A stretch of DNA of 64,000 nt from Blepharisma japonicum (lineage: Eukaryota > Ciliophora > Heterotrichea > Heterotrichida > Blepharismidae): assembly GCA_949751835.1 (NCBI GenBank), contig CATKHK010000010.1, forward strand, positions 62,001 to 126,000, given 5' to 3'. The notes under the pieces are model-generated. The model made no database searches. It saw nothing but the letters and a program-made list of their open reading frames with translations, and was not told the origin of the DNA. The position numbers and the translations under genes were made by a program. Shown here piece by piece: positions 31,962 through 43,338 of this stretch (the stretch's first letter is position 1; every line of letters begins with the position of its first letter).

Positions 31962-32845
31962 AATTATAATAAAATGGGCCTACTTAGCAAAAATTTTATT
32001 ATCAACTTTCTTACAGAAAACATGAGAATATAACTCTGATTTCTCTTTTTTGCAAGTTAAAACCTCCTTAAAATCAGACTCTATGCCAAATTATGTAAAT
32101 GACATTTCCTGAGAAATTTGTTCAAATTTTTCTATAATGAGACATTGACTGAAAAAAGTTAAATTTCGGCCAAGAATATTCCGATAAATTGCACGATCAA
32201 AATACAAAATTGGACTCTAAAATCAGATAAATCAAAAATATCTGAAAAAATTAAAAAATTATAGCATTATATCAAACTGAGTAGAAAAAATTTGAATAAG
32301 TCATATCTCAATTAATGCTATAATAATTTTTAACTTTTCTATATAAATGTTTTTAGATTAAAAGTTTCACAGTCAAAAAAATTTGACCAATTTTTTGACC
32401 AAATACTTTTCTATTAAATGCATACTATCAAAAGTAAAATCATTGGGCCTGCACTCTTCTATGTAAATTCTTGAATTTTTTTTAGATTTCGTTTTCTCTC
32501 CTTATAAATCAACGAGACTTCTATTTAGCCCTTAATTAGAAGAATATAAAATCCAGTCGATCTTTGATTTATTTTTACCACAAAAGAAATCGTCCAATGT
32601 GAAAGCGAATCTTATGGACTCAAAATACAAATTAAAGTGACTTTTTGTTTCATTATGGGTATTGATATAAAGCTAAATTACAAGATGACTAAGAGACGTT
32701 GGGCAGTCTCAAACCATTTTATCTATAGCTATATGAATAATAAATGTAAAAAGTATATATATCTTTGCTGGCCATTAAGGGCAAAGAAGAATTGTATAAT
32801 TTTTAAATAAAATATTGATGATTTATTGGAAAACTTAATTGAATA
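31962..32845. other. Spacer between the two Kelch paralogues
   Basis: 0.9 kb, AT-rich; no frame or decayed gene identified. Confidence 0.5.
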
Positions 32846-34471
32846 TTATTTAAACTTACCAATATAAATTAGCTGCTTTTTTTCCAAATCAAACTTATAG
32901 TATATCCGATTGCTCAAATCGATACTTCTAATATAAAGGCTCCCATTATAAAAAGTATTGCATGCCATGAAGCCATTTATTTTGCTTTCACCAATATTTT
33001 TCCATTTATACTCATTTCCAATTTCACTCTCATAAATAACACCATAAATTTCAAATAGATAAACTCTTTTGTTTAAAGTAGCTAAAATTTTTTGACCTTC
33101 TCTTCCTACCCTGAAAATTTCTGAATAAGAATCTACCCTCATATCATAACTATATACCCTTTCGTGCATTTTACCAGTAATTAAAATTTTGGAATTAAAA
33201 AATGAGCAGGAGCAATAAGTTGAATGGTGAGGAAGAGATGCTAGATTCTTCCATTTCTTTGATTTTAAATCATATTTCTCAGCATTTCTTAAAAAACCTC
33301 TCTTATTTTCCCCACCAAATAAGAATATTTGATTTTTATAGCAAATTCCTCCGCTATCTTTACATACACTTTTTGAGGGTAGCTCTTTTATGCTCATTTT
33401 TTTGATGTTTATTATGCATGCCATGCTGCCAGCTTCATAATTATAATCTCCACAGCAATATATTTTATATTTTTCGATAGGAATAAAGCATGTAAATCTA
33501 TTTAAGTTAGTTGCATATTTGAAATTAAGAGTTACTTCTTTATGAGTTTCAGTATTGAATATTGTCAAATTATTAGACTTTCAATTGTCAAATGTGCATA
33601 TATATTTATCATTTAATTTGCTGTAGACATAATAGCTATCTATATCTTTTGTTTTGGAGAAAAAGGTTTTTGATATATTTTTGAAGTTATTTTTGATTTC
33701 TTTATATTTATTTTCGATATCTTTATTGTATTTATAAATAAACCCAGCAATTTCATTATGTGAAAATATTTCCTGTATATGATTGAGTTCTTTTTGAGCT
33801 TTAGAATACTCAGATTCAATTTTTTTCTCCATTAGAATAATATTGCTTGCACTTTTTTTATTAGGAGGATCTTTATCAATTGCACATAACAATTTTTCAA
33901 CTGATGCAATACTGTTTTTATTACTTGATATCAATTGAATTAAATGGTTTTCGTAATTTAGATAAATGTTATCGAATTTAGAACGCAGCGATTTCTTTGA
34001 AACTTCTGATAGCTGTTCATAAGGCTCTTTAAACATTGAGCAAAGCATGATGTAAATTCCTTCATTTTCTTTATTTAACAAGCAATTTTCAGATAAATTT
34101 TCAGATTCTGAGATTGTATAAGTTTCATTAATTTTTTTATAGCAATCTAAACATTTCGAGATATTCTTGTCAATATCATAAATACTCTTTGCTAAGTTTT
34201 TATGAATCTCTTTAATTTTTCGAGAAGATTCAAGTATTAGCCTGCTTTTCTCTTTGAAAAATTCGGTCATTGCTGAGTTTATTAAATTCAGTATATTTTC
34301 TTTAGTACTTGAAATAGGAGATTTAGAGATTAATTGCACACTGTGCATGAGAAGAGGGTTTAAATCTAAATGTTGCTTTCAGTGATCATTACAAATCAAA
34401 ATTCTCATTTTGGTGCAGGCGCAAATGAACTCGGGATTACTATGACAATTCATGACACAGCAACTAGACAT
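32846..34471 (-). CDS. B-box/coiled-coil/Kelch-type protein, tandem paralogue 2, 541 aa
   Basis: Whole-length paralogue of the gene at 30348-31961, same strand, about 0.9 kb away. Frame read through TGA as Trp (NDHWKQH, FDNWKSN). The N-terminal cluster SCCVMNCHSNPEFICACTK, then ICNDHW, keeps the zinc-type spacing. It has an insertion of a few residues in the coiled coil (SENLSEN) relative to paralogue 1. The Kelch part has GGICYKNQIFLFGGENKRG and YDLKSKKWKNLASLP. Where paralogue 1 has KEWPSK (TGA) this gene has KELPSK, showing TGA arising or lost between close copies. Confidence 0.75.
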
Positions 34472-34734
34472 AATTATAATAAAAATGGGGCTACTAGCAA
34501 AAATATTTATTGCCAAAATAATTAAAATGTAAAATATAGTGCGAATTGTCAAGCTTTGATAGTTAAATAAAATGCTACTTTATTTGATTAGCTTTAAATA
34601 AATATTAAGCGTGCAGCTTTTAATCTCAATGCTTCTAATGAATTAACTATTGACTTTATTGTCCGATTATTATATTATTCATGTATCAATTTATATAATT
34701 TATAATCATAAATTTTTTGCATACACTTACTATA

Positions 34735-35131
34735 TATTCTTTTTCCTCAATTACCTGTCATAAATATTTCAATAAGATCAAATGCTTGGATTCTTCTCGT
34801 GGAACAAATTCATGCTCAAACTGCTATCTTATTCATAGATTCATGAAACCTATCATTTGAGATAAGTAGTTTTTGGGCTTAATTCAATTCTATTAAATAG
34901 TAACAAGAGTTGTCATAGCATAAAATAGATGAATGAGTCTTTTAAAAATTTTCCTGCATAAAAAATTAATTACTGTGGCCGAAGAAAAATCATAAACTTG
35001 TCACCTTCTCAAATCCTGGATTTCCCAGATCTCCAATTTCGAAGGATTTTTTCGAATATCAGGTATGGGGGGGCATCTTTATTTGATCCAAAGACCATGC
35101 CAATAAATTGCCTATCATATTTATAGCTAAT
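34735..35131 (-). pseudogene. Decayed copy of the unknown 162-aa gene
   Basis: Aligns along most of 28440-28928 (e.g. catttgagataagtag near 34853 against catttgaattaaggat, and catatttatagct at the start codon of both). It is interrupted by several stops and indels, so not translatable. It lies between Kelch paralogue 2 and the MOB4 remnant. Confidence 0.8.
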
Positions 35132-35262
35132 GAATCGTTATTGACTGTTACATGATCCTTCTAAAGATTCCAATAACACTATTGATAGACTCCTGAGGCC
35201 ATCTCATTTTTTGAATAATCCAAGCTTTAAAAAGCATTGCAAGGTTTTTTTCTCTACTTATT

Positions 35263-35385
35263 TTATAGATCAATTATGCAAGCCAGATGCATTTGTGCTA
35301 AAGATTTAATAATTTTTATGAAGAAATATTAAAAGATGCAAGAGAAATTGTTTGATATTCCAGCACTGCCCTATTAAAAATAATT
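35263..35385 (+). pseudogene. Remnant of the MOB4 3' end
   Basis: About 120 bp aligns with the last 40 codons of MOB4 at 27173-27805 (gcaagccagatgcatttgtg against gaaagccagacacatttgtg, then attgtttgatattccag against attttttagtattccga). The rest of the gene is absent. It abuts the 3' end of CCDC57, mirroring the MOB4/CCDC57-remnant pair at 27.8 kb. Confidence 0.8.
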
Positions 35386-35431
35386 GATAATAAAATTTAT
35401 TAAATTATCTATGATTTGGCTTAAATTTATT

Positions 35432-37045
35432 TCATCTGCTTGAGTATTTAGAACTTTGGCTGGAATGCTCAGTTTCTTCAGTTATTGAAGGTTTATAAGT
35501 GGATAATGATGAAAATTTCCCATGTGATTGGTTTTTCATGCGTGTCAGATTTGATGTTAAATTAGATATATGCTTTTGAATTTTATTAAAATACTCATCA
35601 AATGATTTTGTTGCAGTGCTTTTATAAGTTTCTGCATAACAATCTTGCTTCTTTTGCTCTGTTTCACTTATAGAGCTTCTATATGCCTTTTGCTCTGCTT
35701 CACTTATGGAACTTCTATATGTGTTTTCATAATCTCTATCCTGCGTTGAGCTTTCTAAATCTTTTGCATTTACACTGAAATCAGTACTTGGCTTTTTAAC
35801 AATTGAACTTTCTTCTTCTTTACTTCTCATGCTGATAGTAGGCGTAGAACTTTGCTTTGACAGTTTTTTATTTTCAGTTTGGGTTCCTTGATTTTCAAAT
35901 ATATTTTTTACCGGAGTATTATAGCATCTTTCGCTATTTATTGTTTTATAATTAATTTTTTTGATTTCATCGATTTCCCTTTCTAATGTTTTTAATTTTT
36001 CATCCATAGCCAACTGAGACTGCTTGGCTTTTACCAGCTCATCTGATCTTCCATGGGCCAGTTTTTTTCAATGCTCTATATGCTGTTTCACAGTTTCCAA
36101 TTCACTATCCTTAAGACTTATAGTAGATTTTAAGTCCTCAATTTCTTTTGTCATAGGGTCATATATTGATTTCAATTCTTCTATTTCAGCTCTGAATTGT
36201 TTTTCTTTATCTAAAACCAGAAATTTCGCTTGGTCTGAGCCATGAGATAATTTTTTATTATCTTCCAATAGTAAAGAAATTTGATTATTTAACCTTTCTA
36301 CTTCAGATCTATGAGCTTCTTCTAAATATTCATAATTCGATAATTTCATCTGCCCTAAATACTGGATTTCTTCTATATTTTTTTCTCTTACTTTTTTCAG
36401 CTCCTGCACAAGCTCCTTTTTTTCATTTTCCAAAGTCATTATTTTTAAAGTCATTTCATTAGTTTGCTTTATATTAATATTTTGCAAGTCATTGATTTTT
36501 CTCGACAGTTCTTCGATTTTTGTGTCTTTTTCTGCAATTATATCTTTTGTTTTATTAATTTCATTTTTATATTTATTTTGCTTTTTTTGCAAAATTTCTT
36601 TAAGCTCTTCACATTGGTTTGATTTTGATTCTGCTTCGAATTTTAGCACATTTATTTGTCGAGTAATTTCATCTAATTGATTTGATAGTTCTTGTATAAC
36701 TTTTTCATATTCTAAATTTTTTACATTTTCGTTGGCTTTTGCTAGGTTTTCAGATTCCGTGCTTTCTTTTGAAATACTTTGTTTTTCAATAAAAGCTTGA
36801 GTAATATTTTTATACGCCGCATCTAAATCAGCGATTTCTTCATCTCTCTCCTGTATTATTTGCAAATTAAAGTTAAAATCCTCCTGTATTTTACTCATTT
36901 GATATTCAAGATCTTGAATTACGCTATCTTTATATTTAAGTTCTTCTTGCAGCTGATTTATTCTAATTTTTGCCAAATTTTGTAGTTCTTTTTCTTTTTT
37001 AAGCAGTAAACCTGTTAAGGTTTCTTCAGAAAGGTTTTCATCCAT
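35432..37045 (-). CDS. CCDC57: CCDC57-like centrosomal coiled-coil protein, 537 aa
   Basis: Almost entirely coiled coil to about residue 345, then a Ser/Thr-rich tail. The N-terminal block LLLKKEKELQNLAKIRI..., and especially IQEDFNFNLQIIQERDEEIADLDAAYKN, matches the conserved start of CCDC57, a protein of centriolar satellites and centrosomes linked to centriole duplication and cilia. TGA is read as Trp once (HIEHWKKLAHG), joining the two halves. The tail has a small internal repeat (YRSSISEAEQK, YRSSISETEQK). The start codon is 23 bp from that of the divergent gene at 37069. Confidence 0.72.
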
Positions 37046-37068
37046 TTAGCTTTAAATAATAAAGTTAA
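37046..37068. promoter_or_regulatory. 23-bp shared upstream region of two divergent genes
   Basis: Only 23 bp (about 80% AT) separate the ATG of CCDC57 (minus) from the ATG of the 544-aa protein gene (plus). Both starts sit in TAAATGG. Any promoter elements must lie here or inside the coding regions. Confidence 0.7.
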
Positions 37069-38703
37069 ATGGTAATAAAAATCAAGAAGAAAAACAGTTG
37101 CAGGAAAAGAAAGCATGATATTACAGCTGAAGAAATGGGAATTCTCGAAAAAGAGTTAAATAAAGTATGGAAAACTTATGAAATACCCCAATGCCATCAA
37201 AAATCGTTTAGGAAGAAGATTAGTTTATTAAGTAAAAATGAGCAGGCCTTAAAAATTGCAAAAGAAATTGATAGTATTGAAAAAGAAGAAGCAATAATTA
37301 TAGAAGTTTTAGCGACTATTGAAAGAAGAGAATTACTATTAGGAAGGCTTGTAGATGAAGATTCAAAATTATATGAGTCAACAAATGAAGCAGAAAAATG
37401 GGAATGCACAAAACTGATTAAAGATATTAGAAATGTGACCCTAGATACTATAGAAAATATTTTGATATGAAAAGAAGGCTTTGGAGAAAATTCAGCTGAT
37501 TTTGAATGAAAAAACATAAATTATTTGGAAAAGATCACAAGTGACACAAATTATCTAAAATTCTCAAATATGTCAAAATATTTTGATTTCCAAGATAACG
37601 ATCCTTTATTTGTAAATTTAATGCCAGAAAATTCCTTTTCCTTTTCCTTTTCCACAACTTCTTCATTTTCTCAAAGGAAAAAAACTCATAGAAGAAACTC
37701 TTATAGCGTCCCTATAGCTTTTTCTCTTCAATCTAGAGTCAAAACTGCAGACAATTTTCTTAAGTCTCTGATTTCCTCAAAAAATATTTTTAAAACTGAA
37801 ATCGAAGAAACTGTCGATTATTTACGATCAGCAAAACAAATTGAAGCTGCAGAAGATGAAATATATGAAACTTTATTTACAGAAAAAATAAATACTTCAG
37901 TAACCCCAGAAAATTATGTTGAAATTGATGTAAAAGAATTTTCTGAAGAATTTGTAAGAAGAATGATAGAAACAGAAGTGGATATAAATATTGGGATATT
38001 TATTAATGAAAGCTGCAGCGAAATAGTTAATGCAAGCTTATCATTATATTCAAATAATATTTTGAATGAAATAATTACAGTCGTTCTTAGTGAAATTACC
38101 CCACTTATTGCAAAAGAAGCACAGGTTGAAGTAATTAATTCTGAATATGTGGATATTAGAAATTTAATTATTACAGAAGCAATGGAAGAATTGCTGCTTT
38201 CTGCTTGTCAATCAAAAGCTTTAGATTTATTAGCACTTTTTACTGAAGAATTTATATTAGATTCATTTCGTATTGATAGCTACGTCAAGCAATCAATTAA
38301 AGAAGAAATTAATCAAAACCAAAAAATTGTGGTCATTGTATATGATGAAATAGTAAATGATTTTTTAAGCTTGGATTGGCTTGAAGAATTAGCAGAGGAA
38401 GAGGTTGTAATAACGAAGATTGATGATGTAAGAAAAACATTGCCAGCAAGCATACAAAAAGAAATTTTTTTAAGAGATAAGAAAATGATATTTGCAAAAG
38501 TTGCTGAGCTTATTTATTTTGACATTTTAAATAACTATATTGGTGGAGTGTGGACTTATGGTATTGTCAGATCAGTTTTCCATAAAAACCCTACAGAAAC
38601 TGAACTTTCAGATAGTGAAATTTTTCCAACAAATACAAAATCGCTATCTGTTCGAAATCCAAGGAGATATCAAACTTTGATAAATAGTCCCTACAGTCCT
38701 TAA
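37069..38703 (+). CDS. Unknown protein, 544 aa
   Basis: Open from ATG 37069 to TAA 38703 with TGA as Trp (NILIWKEGF, DFEWKNIN). The N-terminus is basic (KIKKKNSCRKRKHD, a possible nuclear signal). Residues 20-140 are helical and charged. A Ser/Phe-rich linker follows (SFSFSFSTTSSFSQRKK). The long C-terminal part is hydrophobic-helical and acidic, rich in Ile, Glu and Val (EVDINIGIFINESCSEIV, LLSACQSKALDLLALFTEEF), as in many axonemal or cytoskeletal helical-repeat proteins. I do not recognise the family. Divergent from CCDC57, so co-expression is possible. Confidence 0.65.
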
Positions 38704-39233
38704 ATGTATTTAATAAATGTCTTACTTTTGAAAATATAAATTAGATTTATAATAAATTAATTCACTTATAATTAAACCTTTTTTGAGTTTTTAGAAGAAA
38801 AATTTGCTTCATCCCCAATTTTCCTATGCTATAATTTTTCTTATGTTTAGACCAAATAATTATTTTCATTTCTTTTTTTTTTCAATTTAGCAATATTTAA
38901 AATCTGAACATAGAGTAGAAAAAATCCTGTTTATTGCATAGACTAAATTTTTTATTTATTGGTCTTTTTATGTACTTCTCTGCATGCGAAAAAAATTTAT
39001 ATGAATTCTAAATTAATGCACAATTAAAATGAATTTCAACAATTCCATTTCCCAAACGCCACAAGAGTGATTAAAAAATATACATTTAAAGCCTGAATAT
39101 TGAATAATTAAACAACTGAATTCTATTAGACCTGTCATTCCATTTTATCAATTTGATAAACTAATTTTTCAACAGCCATTTATTATTAAAATCTGTAGAT
39201 AAATTAAGTTTTATCTCACCTCTATTATAAAAT
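38704..39233. other. AT-rich spacer
   Basis: 0.53 kb; nothing recognised. Confidence 0.5.
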
Positions 39234-39854
39234 ATGTGAAATAATGATCGGTCTAAAAGGAGACGTGAAGCAATTGATACCATAATTGATGCTTCATCAA
39301 GAGTGCTTTCAACTCAAACCAGTTCTGTGAGCCTTTATAGCGATCCAACAAGCTGAGCAGTCACAAGAGCTATTACAAACTGTGCTCAGATCGTAGCAAG
39401 GTGGGTGTCTGGAAATATTTCTGGAGAATATGCTTTAATTGAGCTTTGCCGTGAAGGGGGAGGGGTTGTTGGAGGTATGAGTGGGGCCGCTCTTGGCGGA
39501 ATTATTGGGCACTGTATTTTCCCTTTTATTGGAGGTGCGATAGGAGCGGCTCTTGGTGGATTTTTGGGCTATAGAGCAGGGAAATATGTTATTTCTAGAA
39601 GTCGTGCTATTGCAGTAAGAGAAGAGGATAGCCCTTCACTTAAACAAGACGTGTATGAAACTGCACTTGAAGAATTTGGCTTGGACCAGTGGGCAAGCAA
39701 CCAAGCTGTTGAAGCGAGTAAGAAGGCATTCTCTTTGAGATACCACCCTGATAGAAATAGAGGTAATGAAGAATGGGCACATGAAATGTTTTGCAAATAC
39801 ATGACTTGCTATTCTATTATAAGAGGATTTAGAGAAGCAAATGGATGATGGTAG
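39234..39854 (+). CDS. J-domain protein with glycine-zipper membrane segment, 206 aa
   Basis: The frame starts MWNNDRSKRRR (second codon TGA) and ends with WW (TGA TGG) then TAG. Residues 75-120 form a Gly/Ala-rich hydrophobic segment (GGGVVGGMSGAALGGIIGHC, then FIGGAIGAALGGFLGYRAG), a glycine zipper able to pack in membranes. The C-terminal 70 residues hold a J-domain-like core with HPD at 171-173 in YHPDRNRGNEEWAH, preceded by a helix (NQAVEASKKAFSLR). HPD stimulates Hsp70 ATPase. The layout resembles small membrane J-proteins, possibly mitochondrial or ER; location is not shown. Three Trp are coded by TGA. Confidence 0.75.
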
Positions 39855-40295
39855 TGATAAATCAATTTAACTTTTAATAATAAAAAGTAATTAAGTGATA
39901 AAAGCTTTTAGATACCAGTGTAGAATATTTGATATTTCTTAAATTTAAAATGGATTATAAAATACTATGACAAATTTTAGCAATATATTCTCACATTTTC
40001 ATTGAAATTGCTTGCTAATCATTTTTATAGAAGCGAAAATAAATCATTATTTAATTATTACAGATATATTTCGAACTTTAATATAATTTAATTAGGGAAG
40101 TATAAACTGTCTCCCTTATATTTCGTGATATTTCGATCAAAAATGGTCTATTTGAATAGTGATATAAAATAAATTCTATTTTCGAGGAAATTTTGATATG
40201 TACTTTTTAAGGATTAAATTGATTTAAAAATATAATTAAGCATTTTAATAAAATTAACAAAGTAAATCATAATTATAAAATAATTGTATTTTACT
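39855..40295. other. AT-rich spacer
   Basis: Nothing recognised. Confidence 0.5.
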
Positions 40296-40520
40296 TTATA
40301 TACTTGAGCTTATATTTTTTTTGATATATATCTTCTTAATTAATTTAAAATTCCAAGTTTTGCCAATCATCTCTGTATTAAGTGTATTGAATATTGAAGT
40401 AAATAAACTTAAGATTTCTTGAATGTCATAGACTGATGCATTAAATTCATTTGAACTGAAGTTGCCATAGCTATTAAGATTTGTACAAAAGGTATAAAGC
40501 CCCATTTCCAAGTTCATCAT
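40296..40520 (-). CDS. Possible small unknown protein, 74 aa
   Basis: A complete short frame (two Met at the start, stop TAA) in AT-rich surroundings. The text is not obviously low-complexity (YTFCTNLNSYGNFSSNEF, IQEILSLFTSIFNTLNTEM) and looks amphipathic-helical, with a basic end. No motif. It could be a real small subunit protein or a chance frame. Confidence 0.35.
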   Translation of the reverse strand: MMNLEMGLYTFCTNLNSYGNFSSNEFNASVYDIQEILSLFTSIFNTLNTEMIGKTWNFKLIKKIYIKKNISSSI

Positions 40521-40789
40521 ATTTTTATTATTTATAAGAAAAAATCCTAGCCCCTTTATTTTTTATTTAGCCTTAGCATTTGTGTTTGCCTCTGAATATA
40601 ATAGATTTTCTTTTATAGTTTGCTTTTATTTTACATTATTTTTAGAAAGCCCAATTAAAACCCTTTTAGATCAATATTGATTCAAAATTTATTTCTTATA
40701 AATAAATAAATTTTTAAAGGAGAGCTTGGCAGAGGCATTTTTTATTAGCATATATAAAATTGATAATTCATAATTCAATATTTAAAAAT

Positions 40790-42268
40790 ATGACACAACT
40801 TTTATCTGCTCCAGCTACATCAAGATGAAAGCGAGAGCTTCTATCAGAAACAACAACAAAATTTAATTTAGCTAATCATAGAAGGCTTAGCCAAATGGTA
40901 TCAACTCAAGATGCTTCACGATTTTTCAGTGGATCAGTCACGCCTTTTGACGAAACTGAAAAAGTATCGAAATTTGAAGAATTAAGAGAGATATCTTCCC
41001 AGCTTGGAATTTTAAGAAACAGACATGACTATACGAGAGCAAGAAACAGCTTTCATGAGAAAAATCTTGAATCCTTACAAAATGAACTTGACATTGTTAA
41101 CAAAATGGGCACAAGAACTGGTGTAAAACTTGAAAATATGCGAGAAGAAGCAGAAAAAATGGAAAAATTGTTAAATGATATAAGAAAACAACAAGATGAT
41201 GCCCTTATAGCTAGAAAAGCCTGCGAGCATATGATTGAACGTATGAAAATGACTAAAATTCATTTAGAAAAAAGAAATTTAAGTTTAGCCAAATCTCTTA
41301 GAGAAAAGCAGCAAACTTTAAAAGAAGAATTAGACAAACAGCGCCGTACAAGGGAAGGACGAATTCAAACAAGAGGCGCCTTAAAAAGCCTTGAAGGCTA
41401 CATAAATCGTGAAACCCGTGAAAAAGGTGACCGTCTTCAAGCAATCGAAAAAGATGTAAAGCAAAAAAAAGAAGTCTCAAAAAAACGAGAAGAAAGAATT
41501 TCCCGACAAATGGAAATAGCTGAAGCAGCTGCAAACGAAGATAGGAACTTAAAGGCCATAAGGATGAGAGAAGGTCTTTTAATACATAAGATGTGAAATT
41601 CATTTTTACAAAGAAAAATGGAAGTAGAAATGGAGAAAAATACAGGAATTGATTATGCTTTTCAGAAGATTCGAAGAGTAGCAGGGCTAAATGATGTAGG
41701 AGAAATGATTGAAAAGTTTTTAACAAGAGAACAGCTGTATGCAGAATTAATGGAGAGATTAAATGATGTTAATAAAAGAATTGAGGAATATAATCAGAAA
41801 AATTTAGAAATGGAAGAAAAAATACATGGACTGGAAATAGTTAAAAAAGAAAATAATAATCCTACACACAATCTTTCTCTTGTTGCATATAAAGGATCAA
41901 AAGAGGTAGGAATGATGAAAACTCATTTAAAAGAAATGGTTACTATTAAAGAAAATATTCAAGTTTGGGGGAAAAAATTTATTAGAAGTTTTGATGTAAA
42001 TTTTAAAATTACTGATAAAAATCTAGATGGACTTATCAAAACAATCCATAAATTGGTGTCAGAAAAGCTTAAAAAGATTAAAGAAAATGTAAGTTTTAGA
42101 TAGAAAATGACATTAATTGAAACCAAAAAAACTTATGCAAGTATAAATATCCAACAAATAATTGATGCCAACCCTAAGAGAAAATCAGATGTACAAATAA
42201 TAGAGTCTGAAGATGAAGTAGATAAAATTGTAAAAGACTTGTCGAAAGCTGTAGAAATAAACGATTAA
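40790..42268 (+). CDS. Outer dynein arm docking complex-type coiled-coil protein, 487 aa
   Basis: Long coiled coil from about 50 to 400. The conserved late block YAFQKIRRVAGLNDVGEMIE, then KFLTREQ, matches the ODAD3/CCDC151 and ODAD1/CCDC63-CCDC114 families, which anchor outer dynein arms to axonemal doublets. The RxxYTRARNSFHEKNLESLQ start of the coil also fits. Reading needs TGA as Trp (TSRWKRE, HKMWNSF) and a 15-nt intron at 42089-42103 before the last 54 codons. Which ODAD subunit it is remains open. The 3' tail of this gene is repeated at about 43.07 and 44.29 kb as part of a local triplication. Confidence 0.75.
42089..42103 (+). other. 15-nt intron
   Basis: GTAAGTTTTAGATAG; joins LKKIKEN to KMTLIETKKTYAS. 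Retention stops the protein at TAG. Confidence 0.85.
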
Positions 42269-42530
42269 ATTAATTTAAAATAATATAGATCTAGGAATAA
42301 AAGTACTCTGATTCTAAAAATTAATTCTAATCAAAAAGAGGAAAATTCATATACATATTATATTATAGGTTATATTTATGGCCCTTCTTTATCCTCAGAC
42401 CAAATAAAATTCATGCTGCAAGACAAAATAATAGCCTTTGGGATGAAGATGCATAATAAAAATTGAAATAATCATAGCAAAATTTATCTAAAATTATAAT
42501 AAGCTATAATATTAAAATCCTCGAAATCAA

Positions 42531-42830
42531 CTATAGATTATCTCTATAAGCTCTCATGACCACTAGAAACTCATTAAACTCAATCACCCCATTTCTATTG
42601 ACATCTGCCTCTCTTATCATATTGCTTATTTCTTCTTCAGGAATCCTTTCCCCGTTAATTTGTTCCATAACAGTTTGAAGTTCATTCGCTTCAATAGTTC
42701 CATTCCCGTTTAAATCTATTAATCTAAATAACTCCTGAATGTTGATGTCATCATTATAATCATAAAAATCAGCAATAAGCTTTGTTGCCCTTTCAAGCTC
42801 TTCTTCATTAAGTTGGAAATGTGCGGCCAT
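42531..42830 (-). CDS. EF-hand protein, family copy 1, 99 aa
   Basis: Two EF-hand loops of calmodulin/centrin type: DLNGNGTIEANE and DVNRNGVIEFNE, both with full Ca2+ ligand patterns. The N-terminal helix is QLNEEELERATKLIADFYDY. About half a calmodulin in length. Start context TATTATAAATGG. It is the first of three copies of a unit (EF-hand gene facing a mitochondrial ribosomal protein gene); here the facing gene survives only as a short remnant. It appears intact and ends in DNL, slightly longer than copy 3. Confidence 0.85.
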   Translation of the reverse strand: MAAHFQLNEEELERATKLIADFYDYNDDINIQELFRLIDLNGNGTIEANELQTVMEQINGERIPEEEISNMIREADVNRNGVIEFNEFLVVMRAYRDNL

Positions 42831-42837
42831 TTATAAT

Positions 42838-42905
42838 ATGCAGAGATCGATTATTATGGGAATTATTTAAACAAAATTGTCTCAGCATCTTATACTCCAA
42901 TTGCT
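42838..42905 (+). pseudogene. 5' remnant of the mS45-type gene (copy 1)
   Basis: Just outside EF-hand copy 1, ATGC.AGA.TCGA...AAATTGTCTCA matches the beginning of the intact gene at 45186 (atgctaagaaggtcgacatc, later gaaattgtctcacaacatg). Only about 70 bp are recognisable. Confidence 0.7.
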
Positions 42906-43064
42906 CTCCTCTTAATTATGATGATTTAACCAATCTTACATTTGAAAACTAATTGCAAATTATCAGATATCTGCACCCTACTTATAAGATCAAGCCAGGC
43001 AAGCAATTTTTGCAAGGGATTTTACTAAGACAAATCATATCCGTAAAAAATAGGGTTTGATGAT

Positions 43065-43110
43065 GAAAGATAAATTTTAAAAAACTTGTTGAAAGTTATA
43101 GAATATAAAT
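43065..43110 (+). pseudogene. Remnant of the ODA-docking gene 3' tail (unit boundary)
   Basis: ttgttgaaagttatagaata near 43087 and aaatgattaaattta match the last codons of the gene ending 42268 (ttgtcgaaagctgtagaaat, aaacgattaaattaa). It marks the start of the second duplicated unit. Confidence 0.6.
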
Positions 43111-43338
43111 GATTAAATTTATTGAAGCTATATAGAAATTTGAATAAAATTACTCTAATTCTAAAATTAATTCCATTCTAAAAAAGATACATATTATAAT
43201 TATAGCTTATATTTATGGCCCTGTTTTATCCTCAAGCTAAAATCAATTTCATACTGAGACATAAATAGCAAGCCTTTGGGCGAAAATGAATTATAAAATT
43301 GAAATAATTATCTAAAATTATAATTAGGGATATTAATA

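Noticed and set aside
41298-41726. Leu/Phe-rich 142-codon frame opposite the ODA-docking gene
   Set aside because: An antisense shadow of a charged coiled coil, with no start context and no homology.
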